Shown here piece by piece: positions 7,424-15,086 of a stretch of DNA of 15,899 bases. The stretch comes from Nitrospirota bacterium. Lineage in GTDB: Bacteria > NPL-UPA2 > JAADIA01. Position numbers and translations under genes: made by a program. The stretch lies in contig JAADIA010000026.1 of assembly GCA_013151555.1 (NCBI GenBank), positions 1 through 15,899 on the forward strand, given 5' to 3'. How positions within the stretch are numbered: the stretch's first letter is position 1; each line of letters starts with the position of its first letter. The notes beneath the pieces are model-generated. The model worked only from the letters and a program-made list of their open reading frames with translations, was not told where the DNA came from and made no database searches.

Positions 7424-7482
7424 TCTTTCTTAAGTTATTAATCTTTATCTCTCTCATATTCAATAAATTGAAAAGGCGCCCT

Positions 7483-7512
7483 GTTAACTGGAGCACTGGA
7501 GCACTTGTTAAC
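7483..7512. repeat. GTTAAC-bounded TGGAGCAC tandem repeat overlapping the rsmI stop
   Basis: Two direct copies of TGGAGCAC (7489-7496 and 7497-7504) lie between two GTTAAC sites (7483-7488 and 7507-7512). The second GTTAAC supplies the TAA stop codon of rsmI (7510-7508). Confidence 0.7.
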
Positions 7513-8236
7513 TTGTTCGCTTCCCTTCTACGACGATAACGAATTCGCCTCTTGGGGGAACGGCCGTAAATTTAGCTATCTGCAGGCTGACTTTGTCCCG
7601 GGATATTTCTTCATACTTCTTAGTCAACTCCCGGGCAACGGCAGAATCCCGATCGCCGAAGATTTCTAAAATATCCCGGAGAGTAGCTAATAACCTATGC
7701 GGGGATTCATAGATAACAATCGTCTTTGTTTCCGCTTCCAAGTTTTGTAACTCTCTCTTCCTCCGACCGCCCTTGGAAGAAAGAAAACCAATAAAAACAA
7801 ACTCGTGAATCGGCAGACCGGAAACGCCCAGAGCGCTGATCAAGGCCGTAGGACCGGGAATGGGAATAATATCCATTCCCGCTTCCAGCACCGCCCGGAT
7901 AAGAGAATAACCGGGATCGGAAATTCCCGGTGTGCCCGCTTCGGAAACCAGAGCAATCCTCTTCCCTTCCCCCAACATCTTTAAGAGATACTTCTCCCTC
8001 CGAATTTTATTATGAGCAAAGTAACTGACCAAAGGAGTATGAATCTGGTAATGGCTGAGAAGTTTACGGGTGCGCCGGGTATCTTCCGCGGCAATCAGCT
8101 CAACCTCTTTCAGAGTTCTCAGAGCTCTCAGGGTAATATCCTCAAGATTACCGATGGGAGTACTGACGATATAAAGAACACCTTTAACAAACTTCTCCCC
8201 CTGCTCTAAAAACAAGTCCTTCTTCTTTTTTTCCAC
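7508..8236 (-). CDS. rsmI: 16S rRNA (cytidine1402-2'-O)-methyltransferase
   Basis: RsmI methylates the 2'-OH of C1402 in 16S rRNA in the ribosome decoding centre using S-adenosylmethionine. The family's tetrapyrrole-methylase-like fold shows through TPIGNLEDIT at 26-35, AEDTRRT at 50-56, VSEAGTPGISDPG at 97-109, PGPTA at 127-131 and FIGFL at 148-152, all well conserved. The start is uncertain: the GTG at 8236 gives a Lys-rich N-terminal extension of about 15 residues before the usual beginning near KGVLYIVSTPIGN, and ribosome binding there is weak. No standard start codon lies at the usual position. The C-terminus ends in KRTS with its stop inside a short repeat. Confidence 0.93.
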   Translation of the reverse strand: MEKKKKDLFLEQGEKFVKGVLYIVSTPIGNLEDITLRALRTLKEVELIAAEDTRRTRKLLSHYQIHTPLVSYFAHNKIRREKYLLKMLGEGKRIALVSEAGTPGISDPGYSLIRAVLEAGMDIIPIPGPTALISALGVSGLPIHEFVFIGFLSSKGGRRKRELQNLEAETKTIVIYESPHRLLATLRDILEIFGDRDSAVARELTKKYEEISRDKVSLQIAKFTAVPPRGEFVIVVEGKRTS

Positions 8237-8314
8237 TTCTTGAAATCCTGAACTTAGCGTGTCTTCTCTCTCGCAAAGAAATCTCTGCGCGCAAGTTCCA
8301 TTCCCGGGAAATGG

Positions 8315-9331
8315 TTAGTGAGAATTTCTCTTTCCCGACCGGTTGTTGTTTGTGCGGTTGCTTCCCCCTGTTGCCAGACGAGTAAAGATCATCCTTCCTG
8401 CTGCTGTCTGGAGAACCGTGGTTACCACTACCTCCGCGTTTCGTCCCACCTGGCTCCGGCCGTTGTCAACTACGACCATTGTTCCATCGTCCAGATAAGC
8501 CACCCCTTGACCGGATTCCTTGCCCTCCTTAATTACCTTTATGTTCATTATTTCTCCGGGAAGAACAACCGGTCTAAGAGCCCTTGCCAACTCGTTAATA
8601 TTGAGAACCTTTACTTTCTCCAGTTCCGCTACTTTGTTCAAGTTAAAATCATTGGTAAGGACCTTGGCATTTATCTCTTTAGCCAGTTTTACTAACTTCG
8701 CATCGGTTTCCCTGATTTCAGGAAAATCTATTTCATTGATCTTCACTCTCACGCGAGCATTCTTTTCCAGAAGGTTCAGAATATCCAACCCTCTTCGACC
8801 TCTATTCCGTCGGAGGGAATCGGCCGAATCAGCTATCTTTTGCAGTTCTTGAAGAATAAAACGAGGTACGATTAAATCCCCTTCCAGAAATCCCGTCTCA
8901 CAGATATCGGCAATACGGCCATCGATAATAACGCTTGTATCCAATATCTTATCCTCCTCTTCCGACTGACCAAATCGGAACTGGGGTGTCATATGGAAAT
9001 CATCTTTTTTCTTTAAAAAGATAGCTGCTCCCAGATATCCGAGAATGAGACTTAAACCCACTGGCAGGAAAACGTCCGCTGTCTGGGGAAGAGGTATAGA
9101 ACGAAACGAATAAATAATCAAATTCGCTACAATAAGCCCTAAGATTAAACCAAAAGATGCTACTATCATGCTCTTTAAAGAGATTTTCCTCAAAGCTATT
9201 TCCAATCCAATGATGAAGAAAGTCACCCCTAACCCGATACTCACAGCATAAACACGCGCGGTGGGAAAAAACAGATAAGATAGTCCCCCTCCAGCTAAAA
9301 TGAAGATAAATCGAATTACATTCAAAGCCAT
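8315..9331 (-). CDS. yacL: Membrane PIN-TRAM domain protein (YacL-like)
   Basis: The 338-residue protein has four predicted membrane helices in the first 107 residues, then a PIN nuclease domain (about 127-250) and a TRAM RNA-binding domain (about 253-320). PIN acidic residues are visible as Asp131 (ILDTSVIIDGRI), Glu162, Asp210 (ETDAKL) and Asp228 (TNDFNL). This architecture is that of Bacillus YacL, often next to radA, as here. Activity is probably ribonucleolytic at the inner face of the membrane, but the physiological target is not established. The ATG at 9331 has a near-perfect ribosome binding site. The leader is an unusual 101-bp repeat array. The Ser/Asn/Arg-rich tail from 323 is likely disordered. 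Confidence 0.9.
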   Translation of the reverse strand: MALNVIRFIFILAGGGLSYLFFPTARVYAVSIGLGVTFFIIGLEIALRKISLKSMIVASFGLILGLIVANLIIYSFRSIPLPQTADVFLPVGLSLILGYLGAAIFLKKKDDFHMTPQFRFGQSEEEDKILDTSVIIDGRIADICETGFLEGDLIVPRFILQELQKIADSADSLRRNRGRRGLDILNLLEKNARVRVKINEIDFPEIRETDAKLVKLAKEINAKVLTNDFNLNKVAELEKVKVLNINELARALRPVVLPGEIMNIKVIKEGKESGQGVAYLDDGTMVVVDNGRSQVGRNAEVVVTTVLQTAAGRMIFTRLATGGSNRTNNNRSGKRNSH

Positions 9332-9340
9332 TATATTATT

Positions 9341-9350
9341 TCACCTCCTT
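9341..9350 (-). promoter_or_regulatory. Strong Shine-Dalgarno site of the yacL-like gene
   Basis: AAGGAGGTGA on the minus strand (9350-9341) is almost fully complementary to the 3' end of 16S rRNA and lies 9 bases before the ATG. It is the strongest ribosome binding site in the window and sits only about 8 bases beyond the end of the hairpin array, so pairing in the array could affect access. Confidence 0.85.
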
Positions 9351-9357
9351 TTAATGA

Positions 9358-9609
9358 GCACATCACTTAGTGAAACTAAGTGATCAGTGCGAATTAACTC
9401 CGCCGCTTAAGGGGAAATTATCGCAGAGAATTTTCCCCTTGTTTAAGCAAGTGAGTGTGCACATCGTCCACCCAAGGCGGATAATAAATGCAAATTAACA
9501 GCACCAAGCATACTGAAAATTACCCCAGAGAACTCCCCCTTGTTTAAGCAAGTGAGTGTGCACATTACTTAGTGTAGCTAAGTAATAAGTGCAAATTAAC
9601 ATCACTTAG
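9358..9609. repeat. 101-bp tandem repeat array with three equivalent hairpins
   Basis: About 2.4 units repeat with an exact period of 101 bases. Anchors are TGC(A/G)AATTAAC at 9388, 9489 and 9590, and a 24-base block beginning GTTTAAGCAAG at 9441 and 9542. Each unit has a 23-base hairpin with a 10-bp stem and a 3-base loop at 9362-9384, 9463-9485 and 9564-9586. Arms are ATCACTTAGT/ACTAAGTGAT, ATCGTCCACC/GGCGGATAAT and ATTACTTAGT/GCTAAGTAAT. Another left arm, ATCACTTAG, lies at 9601-9609 and overlaps the radA stop. Unit one also has AAGGGGAAA/TTTTCCCCTT pairing. There is no U-tract. No coding potential is seen in this 270-base gap. Confidence 0.9.
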
Positions 9610-10966
9610 CCTTTAATATTTTCAAAGCTTCTTCTATCCTGCTTACTCCGATAAGCTCAATATCCGGGGATGGTTTTAATCCCTTTAAATTACTGTTACT
9701 GATAAGACATTGCTCGAATCCCAAACGAGCTGCTTCCTTTATCCGAACCCCGGCTCGACTGACTGCTCTTATCTCACCACCCAAACCTATCTCTCCTAAA
9801 GCAACCATTCGGGGAGGAATAGGGACATCCCAAAAGCTGGAAGCAACCGCCATAGCCATCCCCAGGTCAAGAGCCGGTTCACCCAATCTTATTCCTCCCG
9901 CTAAGTTGACAAAAATATCCTGGTTCTGGAGATGAAGCCCCCCCTTCTTTTCCAGAATGGCAAAGAGGAGACAAGCCCGGTTGTAATCGACACCGTTTGC
10001 CAAACGCCGGGGCATACTGAAGCTACTGGATGAAACCAAAGCCTGAAGTTCTACCAGGAGAGGTCTTGTCCCTTCCAGGCAGGGAACGACTATCGAACCG
10101 GATATATCGGAGAGACGCTCCGCTAAAAATAGTTCTGAGGGATGGGGAACTTCTCTCAGGCCTTTTTCTCCCATCTCAAAAATACCAATCTCATTAGTGG
10201 AACCAAACCGATTCTTCACTGCTCGCAAAATCCGCAGGTCTGTTTTAACCTCACCTTCGAAGTAAAGGACGGTATCTACCATATGCTCCAGGATCCGGGG
10301 ACCGGCGATGGTTCCCTCTTTGGTTACATGACCAATCAAGAAGATGGATATTCCTTCTCTCTTAGCCAAGTAAATCAGCGAGCCGGCTGATTCTCGCACC
10401 TGGCTGACGCTTCCCGGGGCCGAGGGTAAGTCGGAACGATAGACAGTTTGGATAGAATCTATCACTACCACCGTTGGCTTTAATTTATTAATATGATTCT
10501 CTATAGCTTCCAGGTCTATCTCACAGACCAGATAAAGCTCTGCCGAAGAAGCTTGAAGACGACTGGCCCGGAGTTTGGTCTGTCTTACCGATTCCTCTCC
10601 GGATATATAAAGAACCGGACCTCTTTTAAGACTCAGTTGGTGGCAAGCTTGAAGGAGTAAAGTTGACTTTCCAATTCCCGGGTCACCACCGATCAAAACA
10701 ACCGATCCCGAAACCACCCCTCCTCCCAGGATCCTATCCAGCTCTCCAATCCCGGTGGATAATCTTTTCTCATCATCAAGGGTCGGCTCAGAGATAGACC
10801 GGGGTGGAACAGAGGAACCTTCAGTTATAAACTTCCTTGTCTCTCTAACCTCTATCTCTTCTATGAAAGTATTCCATCCCTGACAGTCCGGGCAACGTCC
10901 TAACCAACGGGGAGTTTCATAAGCACACTCCTGACAAACAAACTTAGTCTTCAGTTTAGCTGCCAT
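9602..10966 (-). CDS. radA: DNA repair and recombination protein RadA (Sms)
   Basis: RadA is a RecA-like hexameric helicase that extends heteroduplex DNA during recombinational repair. The 454 residues show the N-terminal zinc finger (Cys11, Cys14, Cys25, Cys28), Walker A GDPGIGKST at 94-102, Walker B VVVIDSIQT at 167-175, the RadA-specific KNRFGSTNE at 251-259 and the Lon-protease-like C-terminal domain with LGEIGLGGEIRAV. Length is close to E. coli RadA. The start at 10966 follows a weak AGGGG site. It lies 68 bases after mlaD and could be read from the same transcript. Its last three codons and TGA merge into the 101-bp repeat array, since CTAAGTGAT at its end equals a hairpin arm. Confidence 0.97.
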   Translation of the reverse strand: MAAKLKTKFVCQECAYETPRWLGRCPDCQGWNTFIEEIEVRETRKFITEGSSVPPRSISEPTLDDEKRLSTGIGELDRILGGGVVSGSVVLIGGDPGIGKSTLLLQACHQLSLKRGPVLYISGEESVRQTKLRASRLQASSAELYLVCEIDLEAIENHINKLKPTVVVIDSIQTVYRSDLPSAPGSVSQVRESAGSLIYLAKREGISIFLIGHVTKEGTIAGPRILEHMVDTVLYFEGEVKTDLRILRAVKNRFGSTNEIGIFEMGEKGLREVPHPSELFLAERLSDISGSIVVPCLEGTRPLLVELQALVSSSSFSMPRRLANGVDYNRACLLFAILEKKGGLHLQNQDIFVNLAGGIRLGEPALDLGMAMAVASSFWDVPIPPRMVALGEIGLGGEIRAVSRAGVRIKEAARLGFEQCLISNSNLKGLKPSPDIELIGVSRIEEALKILKAK

Positions 10967-11034
10967 TATTCATACCCCTGGTTAAAGACTGAATTATTCA
11001 TTTCACAGCAAAAATATAGTCCGGGTTAGCCATT

Positions 11035-11796
11035 CTATTGGTGAAATCTTGTTTTTCGTTCACTCGTTTTCTTGCGAACTTTTCTTTTCCCTCTTAAAAG
11101 AATGGTTGGGTGCTCTTCCAACTCTTTAGTAAATATTTTTAAGGTCTCCGATAGTTCCCGAAAATTCTTCACTATAGCTTCTATATTCTCTTTATTATCC
11201 CCGAGTATCCCGTTTAAATTTCCGGTCACTCCCTCCAGATTTTTGGTGATAATCTGAGTACTTTTTATAGTCTGCCGCAGGGCTTCTTCGCTCTCCTTCC
11301 CTCCGATTATCCTTCGCACCGATTCTACTACCTCTCCCAACTTCAGGGTGATTTCTTCCCCTAATTGGACCAATCTCTCCAAACGCACCGGTGCTTTTCC
11401 CTCGATTATGCTACCCGGCCCCAATACCGGCCCCTCTTCCGAACCGGGGAGAATTTCCACATATTTATCACCCATTATGTTAGCGCTGCTGATAACCGCC
11501 TCTGCTCCCTTAGTCAGTTTGACCTCAGGTCCTAACCATAAACTGAGTTGTACCCTCGTTGGAGGACCATAATGCACCTCCACTCCGTTCACCCGGCCTA
11601 TCTCAACTCCCCTGAACCTCACGGGAGCTCCCTTTTCTATTCCACCAGTAAATTGAAAAAGGGCCTTAATCTCGTATCCGCTCCGTTCCGCAAAGTAACG
11701 ATTAAATTGACCAAAATAGACAATCATGGATGCCAGGATGAGCAAGCTCAGGGAAACGAAAATGCCAACTTTCATTTCTGCCGTGAATTTAGCCAT
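11035..11796 (-). CDS. mlaD: MlaD-type MCE-domain lipid-binding protein
   Basis: The 253-residue protein has one N-terminal membrane helix (about 9-30) and a single MCE domain (about 40-118) with FTGGIEKGAPVRFRGVEIGR and ISSANIMGDKYVEILPGS typical of the family. MCE proteins form hexameric rings in the periplasm that bind lipids and pass them to or from an inner-membrane ABC transporter; here MlaE and MlaF are encoded just upstream. The helical region after 120 may form the central channel, and the tail is Lys/Arg-rich. AAGGGAGA precedes the ATG at 11796. No mlaC, mlaB or mlaA gene is in the window. Substrate and direction of transport cannot be read from sequence. Confidence 0.92.
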   Translation of the reverse strand: MAKFTAEMKVGIFVSLSLLILASMIVYFGQFNRYFAERSGYEIKALFQFTGGIEKGAPVRFRGVEIGRVNGVEVHYGPPTRVQLSLWLGPEVKLTKGAEAVISSANIMGDKYVEILPGSEEGPVLGPGSIIEGKAPVRLERLVQLGEEITLKLGEVVESVRRIIGGKESEEALRQTIKSTQIITKNLEGVTGNLNGILGDNKENIEAIVKNFRELSETLKIFTKELEEHPTILLRGKRKVRKKTSERKTRFHQ

Positions 11797-11828
11797 AGAA
11801 TTTTCTCCCTTTTACTTATATAAGGACA

Positions 11829-12011
11829 GGCACATAGGCACAAAGTTTAGAAAAATCCGAAATACTAAATCCGAAACTCGAAACAAATTCTAAATCCTAA
11901 TTCCCGAAATTCTAAACATGGTTTTGGTAATTCGTATTTTGGTCATTCGATATTGTTTCGTATTTCGGGCTTCGAATTTAGAGTTTTAATTATTCTTTGT
12001 GCCTTTGTGCC
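11829..12011. repeat. 183-bp long imperfect hairpin between mlaF and mlaD
   Basis: Outer arms GGCACATAGGCACAAAG (11829-11845) and CTTTGTGCCTTTGTGCC (11995-12011) match over 16 of 17 bases. Inside, the left half is rich in CCGAAAT, CTAAATCC and CGAAAC motifs. The right half carries their complements, such as ATTTCGG, GTTTCG and GAATTTAG, around a centre near ACATGGTTTTGG. It starts 7 bases after the mlaF stop. No coding potential is seen. Confidence 0.85.
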
Positions 12012-12018
12012 TTATTTA

Positions 12019-12762
12019 TCAAACGCTAATCGGTCCCTCTGCCACTCCCTGGATAAATTGTTTGACAATAGGATTCCGGGTAGTCTTTATGGACTCGACA
12101 TCTCCTGTCTCGACAATCTTTCCCTCATATAACATGGCTATCCGATCCGCTATTTTATAAGCGCTATTCATATCATGAGTCACAGCTACTGAAGTAATGT
12201 TCAGCCTATCCTGCAGCTCCAGGATAAGATTATTTATGACATCGCCCATAATAGGGTCCACTCCCGTGGTGGGTTCATCATAGAAAATAATTTCCGGATC
12301 CATGGCAATAGCCCGGGCTAAACCGACCCTCTTTCTCATCCCTCCACTCAACTCAGATGGTTTCAAGCCGGCAATATCTCCGAGACCTACCATTCTTAGC
12401 TTTTCCTGCACAATCTTCTTTATTTCTTGCCCGTTCAAGTTGGTATGCTCCCGCAAACCAAAACTCACATTATCTTCCACGCTGAGCGAATCGAAGAGAG
12501 CTGCCTCCTGAAAAAGCATGCCAAATTTCTTCCTCATTTCATTCAGCTCCCGTTCTTTCATCCGGGTTATATCCTTACCATAAATAATTATCTGACCGGC
12601 ATCAGGCTTCAGGAGGCCCATCATATGCTTCAAGAGCACGCTCTTTCCACAGCCGCTGGGGCCAATAACTACCATTGTCTCTCCTTGTTTCACTTCTAAG
12701 TTAACTTCTTCTAATACCAGTTTGCCTCCTAAAAATTTCTTTAAACCACGAATGCTGATCAT
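12019..12762 (-). CDS. mlaF: MlaF-type ABC transporter ATP-binding subunit
   Basis: This 247-residue ATPase should power the MlaE permease. It has Walker A GPSGCGKS at 34-41, Q-loop Gln85, signature LSGGM at 138-142, Walker B IIFYDEP with Asp162 and Glu163, and the switch His196 in VTHD. The SGGMRKRVGLARA and EPTTGVDPIMG sequences are typical of the Mla/Ttg2A subfamily rather than of ordinary importers. The MlaF-like C-terminal segment ends at PISV. The ATG at 12762 has no clear ribosome binding site; coupling to mlaE, 76 bases upstream, may help. It is followed by a long hairpin before mlaD. Confidence 0.95.
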   Translation of the reverse strand: MISIRGLKKFLGGKLVLEEVNLEVKQGETMVVIGPSGCGKSVLLKHMMGLLKPDAGQIIIYGKDITRMKERELNEMRKKFGMLFQEAALFDSLSVEDNVSFGLREHTNLNGQEIKKIVQEKLRMVGLGDIAGLKPSELSGGMRKRVGLARAIAMDPEIIFYDEPTTGVDPIMGDVINNLILELQDRLNITSVAVTHDMNSAYKIADRIAMLYEGKIVETGDVESIKTTRNPIVKQFIQGVAEGPISV

Positions 12763-12838
12763 AAAAAGTCAACTCGCTTCGCTCGCCAGGTATATAGACA
12801 TTAAGTTTGGGGAAATCCAAAAACCGAAATTCAAGTTT

Positions 12839-13621
12839 CTACATATTGATAATTTTAAAGATAATGGTGAGAAAGAAGTCCGCTATTAGGATCAATATAG
12901 AAGAAGTGACTACCGCTCCCGTAGTAGCTTTTCCTACTCCTTCTGCTCCTCCAGTCGTCGTCAAGCCTTTATAGCAACTAACGATGGCAATAATCATCCC
13001 AAAGAAAACAGCTTTAATTAATCCTGTCATTATATCTGCGGGACCGACCAGAGATACGGTATGACTTAAGTAAAAAGCAGAGTTGATTCCCATCATTTTC
13101 ACGCCTATCAAATACCCCCCGGTTACCCCGATGAAAACAGTATATACGGTGAGGAGGGGAGCAAGAATTAAACAGGAAAGGAATCGGGGAACAACAAGAT
13201 ATTGTATGGGATTAGTGGCTAAAGCCTGGAGAGCATCTATCTGTTCGGTGACTTTCATCGTCCCCAGTTCGGCAGCCATAGCCGCCCCCACGCGAGCGGT
13301 AAGCATGATACCGGTCATCACCGGACCCAGTTCCCGGGCCATTGACAGCCCTACTAAAGCTCCTATTCCCGTTTCTACTGCCAGCTTGTGCAACTGGTAG
13401 TAAGATTGAAGAGCCAGAACCATTCCCATGAAGGCACCGGTAATCATTATTACCGGTAATGACCCTACTCCGATATTTACCATCTGTTCTATTATGTTTT
13501 TCCATTTCCAACGAGCCGTCAAGCCGAATTGCAGAGTCTGACCGAAAAAGATAGCTACCCGACCGGTGTGTTCTACTCCGGAAAGGATACCCCGCCCTGA
13601 ACCAGCAAACCATCCTTTCAT
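12839..13621 (-). CDS. mlaE: MlaE-type ABC transporter permease
   Basis: The 260-residue inner-membrane protein has about five hydrophobic segments and the family core ARELGPVMTGIMLTARVGAA (95-114) followed by AAELGTMKVTEQIDALQALA, the signature of MlaE permeases. It forms the membrane part of an Mla lipid transporter with MlaF and MlaD. A dimer is expected. The long N-terminus (about 45 residues) is amphipathic, as in E. coli MlaE. GAGGT lies about 9 bases before the ATG at 13621. It follows dnaB after 118 bases that contain a hairpin; gene order E-F-D matches the usual Mla/Ttg2 order. Confidence 0.95.
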   Translation of the reverse strand: MKGWFAGSGRGILSGVEHTGRVAIFFGQTLQFGLTARWKWKNIIEQMVNIGVGSLPVIMITGAFMGMVLALQSYYQLHKLAVETGIGALVGLSMARELGPVMTGIMLTARVGAAMAAELGTMKVTEQIDALQALATNPIQYLVVPRFLSCLILAPLLTVYTVFIGVTGGYLIGVKMMGINSAFYLSHTVSLVGPADIMTGLIKAVFFGMIIAIVSCYKGLTTTGGAEGVGKATTGAVVTSSILILIADFFLTIIFKIINM

Positions 13622-13702
13622 TCAGTTTCAACCTCTATTCATTGTTTAATTTAAACTACGAATTAGTAGATTAGACTGAGTTAACGGGTTAACACAAAAG
13701 AA

Positions 13703-13739
13703 GAAGTCCGAGGACAGATTTTTCTCTGTCTTCTGTCTT
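13703..13739. repeat. CTGTCTTCTG-type hairpin directly after dnaB
   Basis: GACAGA (13713-13718) pairs with TCTGTC (13725-13730) around a 6-base loop, with GAAG (13703-13706) and the TTC after the right arm giving a looser outer stem. The repeat begins at the base after the dnaB TAA. It is related to the longer repeat between rpsR and rplI. On the minus strand the tail is TTCTTTTG, too poor in U for a confident terminator. Confidence 0.6.
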
Positions 13740-15086
13740 TTATTCAGCCCGACGAGCATAGTTCTCAAATCTGGTAGACTCTTTGACAAAGACTAACTTA
13801 ATATTTCCTACAGGACCGTTACGCTGTTTAGCAACATTTAATTCAGCTATTCCCCGGTTCTCATCAGTCTCTCTTTTATAATACTCCTCTCGATACAGAA
13901 AAGCTACTAAGTCAGCATCTTGTTCGATAGCCCCGGATTCTCTAAGGTCAGCCAACCGGGGACGGGGAGGATCCCGGTTCTCTACTGCCCGACTTAGCTG
14001 GGAGAGAGCGATCACCGGTATACTCAGTTCCCGGGCGAGGGACTTCAGAGAACGGGATATCTCCGAGATTTCCTGTTGCCTGTTCTCCACTCTAAACCTC
14101 CCTTGCATTAACTGAAGATAATCGATGATTACCAGTCCTATATTTTCTTTCGACTTAAGGCGTCTGGCTTTAGCACGCACTTCCAGACAGGAAATACCCG
14201 GACTATCATCTATGAAGACAGGAGATTCATTTAACCGTCCCGCCGCAGAGGTAAGGTCACTAAAAGCTTCGCTTTTCAGGAAACCTGTTCGCAGTTTGTG
14301 CGCATCGACGCGAGCTTCCGAGCAAAGCATCCGCTGCACTAACTGTTCCTTGGACATCTCCATACTAAAGAAGGCTACAGGAATCTTTTTCTTCACTCCT
14401 ACATGAAGAGCTATATTAACGGCAAGGGCGGATTTGCCCATGGAGGGCCTCCCGGCAATGATAACAAGGTCGGAAGGCTGAAGTCCGGAAGTAAGAGCAT
14501 CGAGGTCGGTAAAACCGGTAGGGAGACCGGTTACCAATTGCTTCTTTTGGGTGAGGGTTTCGGCTAGCTCAATGCTATCATGGATTAGTTCCTTAACGGG
14601 AATGAAGTCCCGCTGGATTCTCCGTTGAGAAATATTGAAAATTAAACTCTCTACTTTATCCAGGAAGAGGTCTACTTCTTGCCGGTCATTATAGCTCTCA
14701 GTAATAATCTGGGTAGCCGTATTAATAAGGCTCCGCAGGACAGCTTTCTCTTGAACGATGCGAGCATAGTATTCCACATTAGCCGCAGTAGGAACGCTAT
14801 TTATCAGAGAGGTGAGGTAAGCTGCACCTCCTACTTCCTCCAAACTTCCTTGTTTTCTTAATTGGTCAGTGAGAATTACCAGGTCAACAGCTTTCCCTTT
14901 ATCATATAAATCCAGGATAGCAGAGAAGATTTTCCGATGAGGTTTATGATAAAATCCTTCTTCCTCAAGAAATTCGATAGCCTGGGCGACTGCGTCCTCT
15001 TCCATGATCATCGAACCCAGAACCGACATCTCCGCCTCCAAATTCTGAGGCGGCACTTTCTCCAAGTTTATATCTTTACCAGCCAT
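13740..15086 (-). CDS. dnaB: Replicative DNA helicase DnaB
   Basis: DnaB is the hexameric 5'-3' helicase at the replication fork and the partner of primase and the clamp loader. From the chosen start it has the N-terminal primase-interaction domain with PPQNLEAEMSVLGSMI, the RecA-like domain with Walker A GRPSMGKSAL at about 212-221, Walker B GLVIIDYLQLM, ALSQLSRAVE and DLRESGAIEQDADLV, and the C-terminal KQRNGPVG. No intein interrupts the usual insertion sites. I set the start at the ATG at 15086 because GGAAG lies 5 bases upstream; in-frame alternatives are ATG at 15098 and 15089 and a TTG at 15107. It follows rplI after 148 bases in which I see no gene. Confidence 0.97.
   Translation of the reverse strand: MAGKDINLEKVPPQNLEAEMSVLGSMIMEEDAVAQAIEFLEEEGFYHKPHRKIFSAILDLYDKGKAVDLVILTDQLRKQGSLEEVGGAAYLTSLINSVPTAANVEYYARIVQEKAVLRSLINTATQIITESYNDRQEVDLFLDKVESLIFNISQRRIQRDFIPVKELIHDSIELAETLTQKKQLVTGLPTGFTDLDALTSGLQPSDLVIIAGRPSMGKSALAVNIALHVGVKKKIPVAFFSMEMSKEQLVQRMLCSEARVDAHKLRTGFLKSEAFSDLTSAAGRLNESPVFIDDSPGISCLEVRAKARRLKSKENIGLVIIDYLQLMQGRFRVENRQQEISEISRSLKSLARELSIPVIALSQLSRAVENRDPPRPRLADLRESGAIEQDADLVAFLYREEYYKRETDENRGIAELNVAKQRNGPVGNIKLVFVKESTRFENYARRAE

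Noticed and set aside
9358-9609. CRISPR array in the radA-yacL gap
   Set aside because: The unit is 101 bases, only about 2.4 copies exist, the intervening parts are largely similar rather than unique spacers, and there are no cas genes.
13212-13631. 139-residue second frame on the minus strand inside mlaE
   Set aside because: It is rich in Arg, Gly and Ser, overlaps the clear MlaE protein in another frame and lacks family motifs.
13703-13739. Rho-independent terminator after dnaB
   Set aside because: The stem is short and the downstream minus-strand sequence is TTCTTTTG rather than a run of U, so a terminator is not supported.
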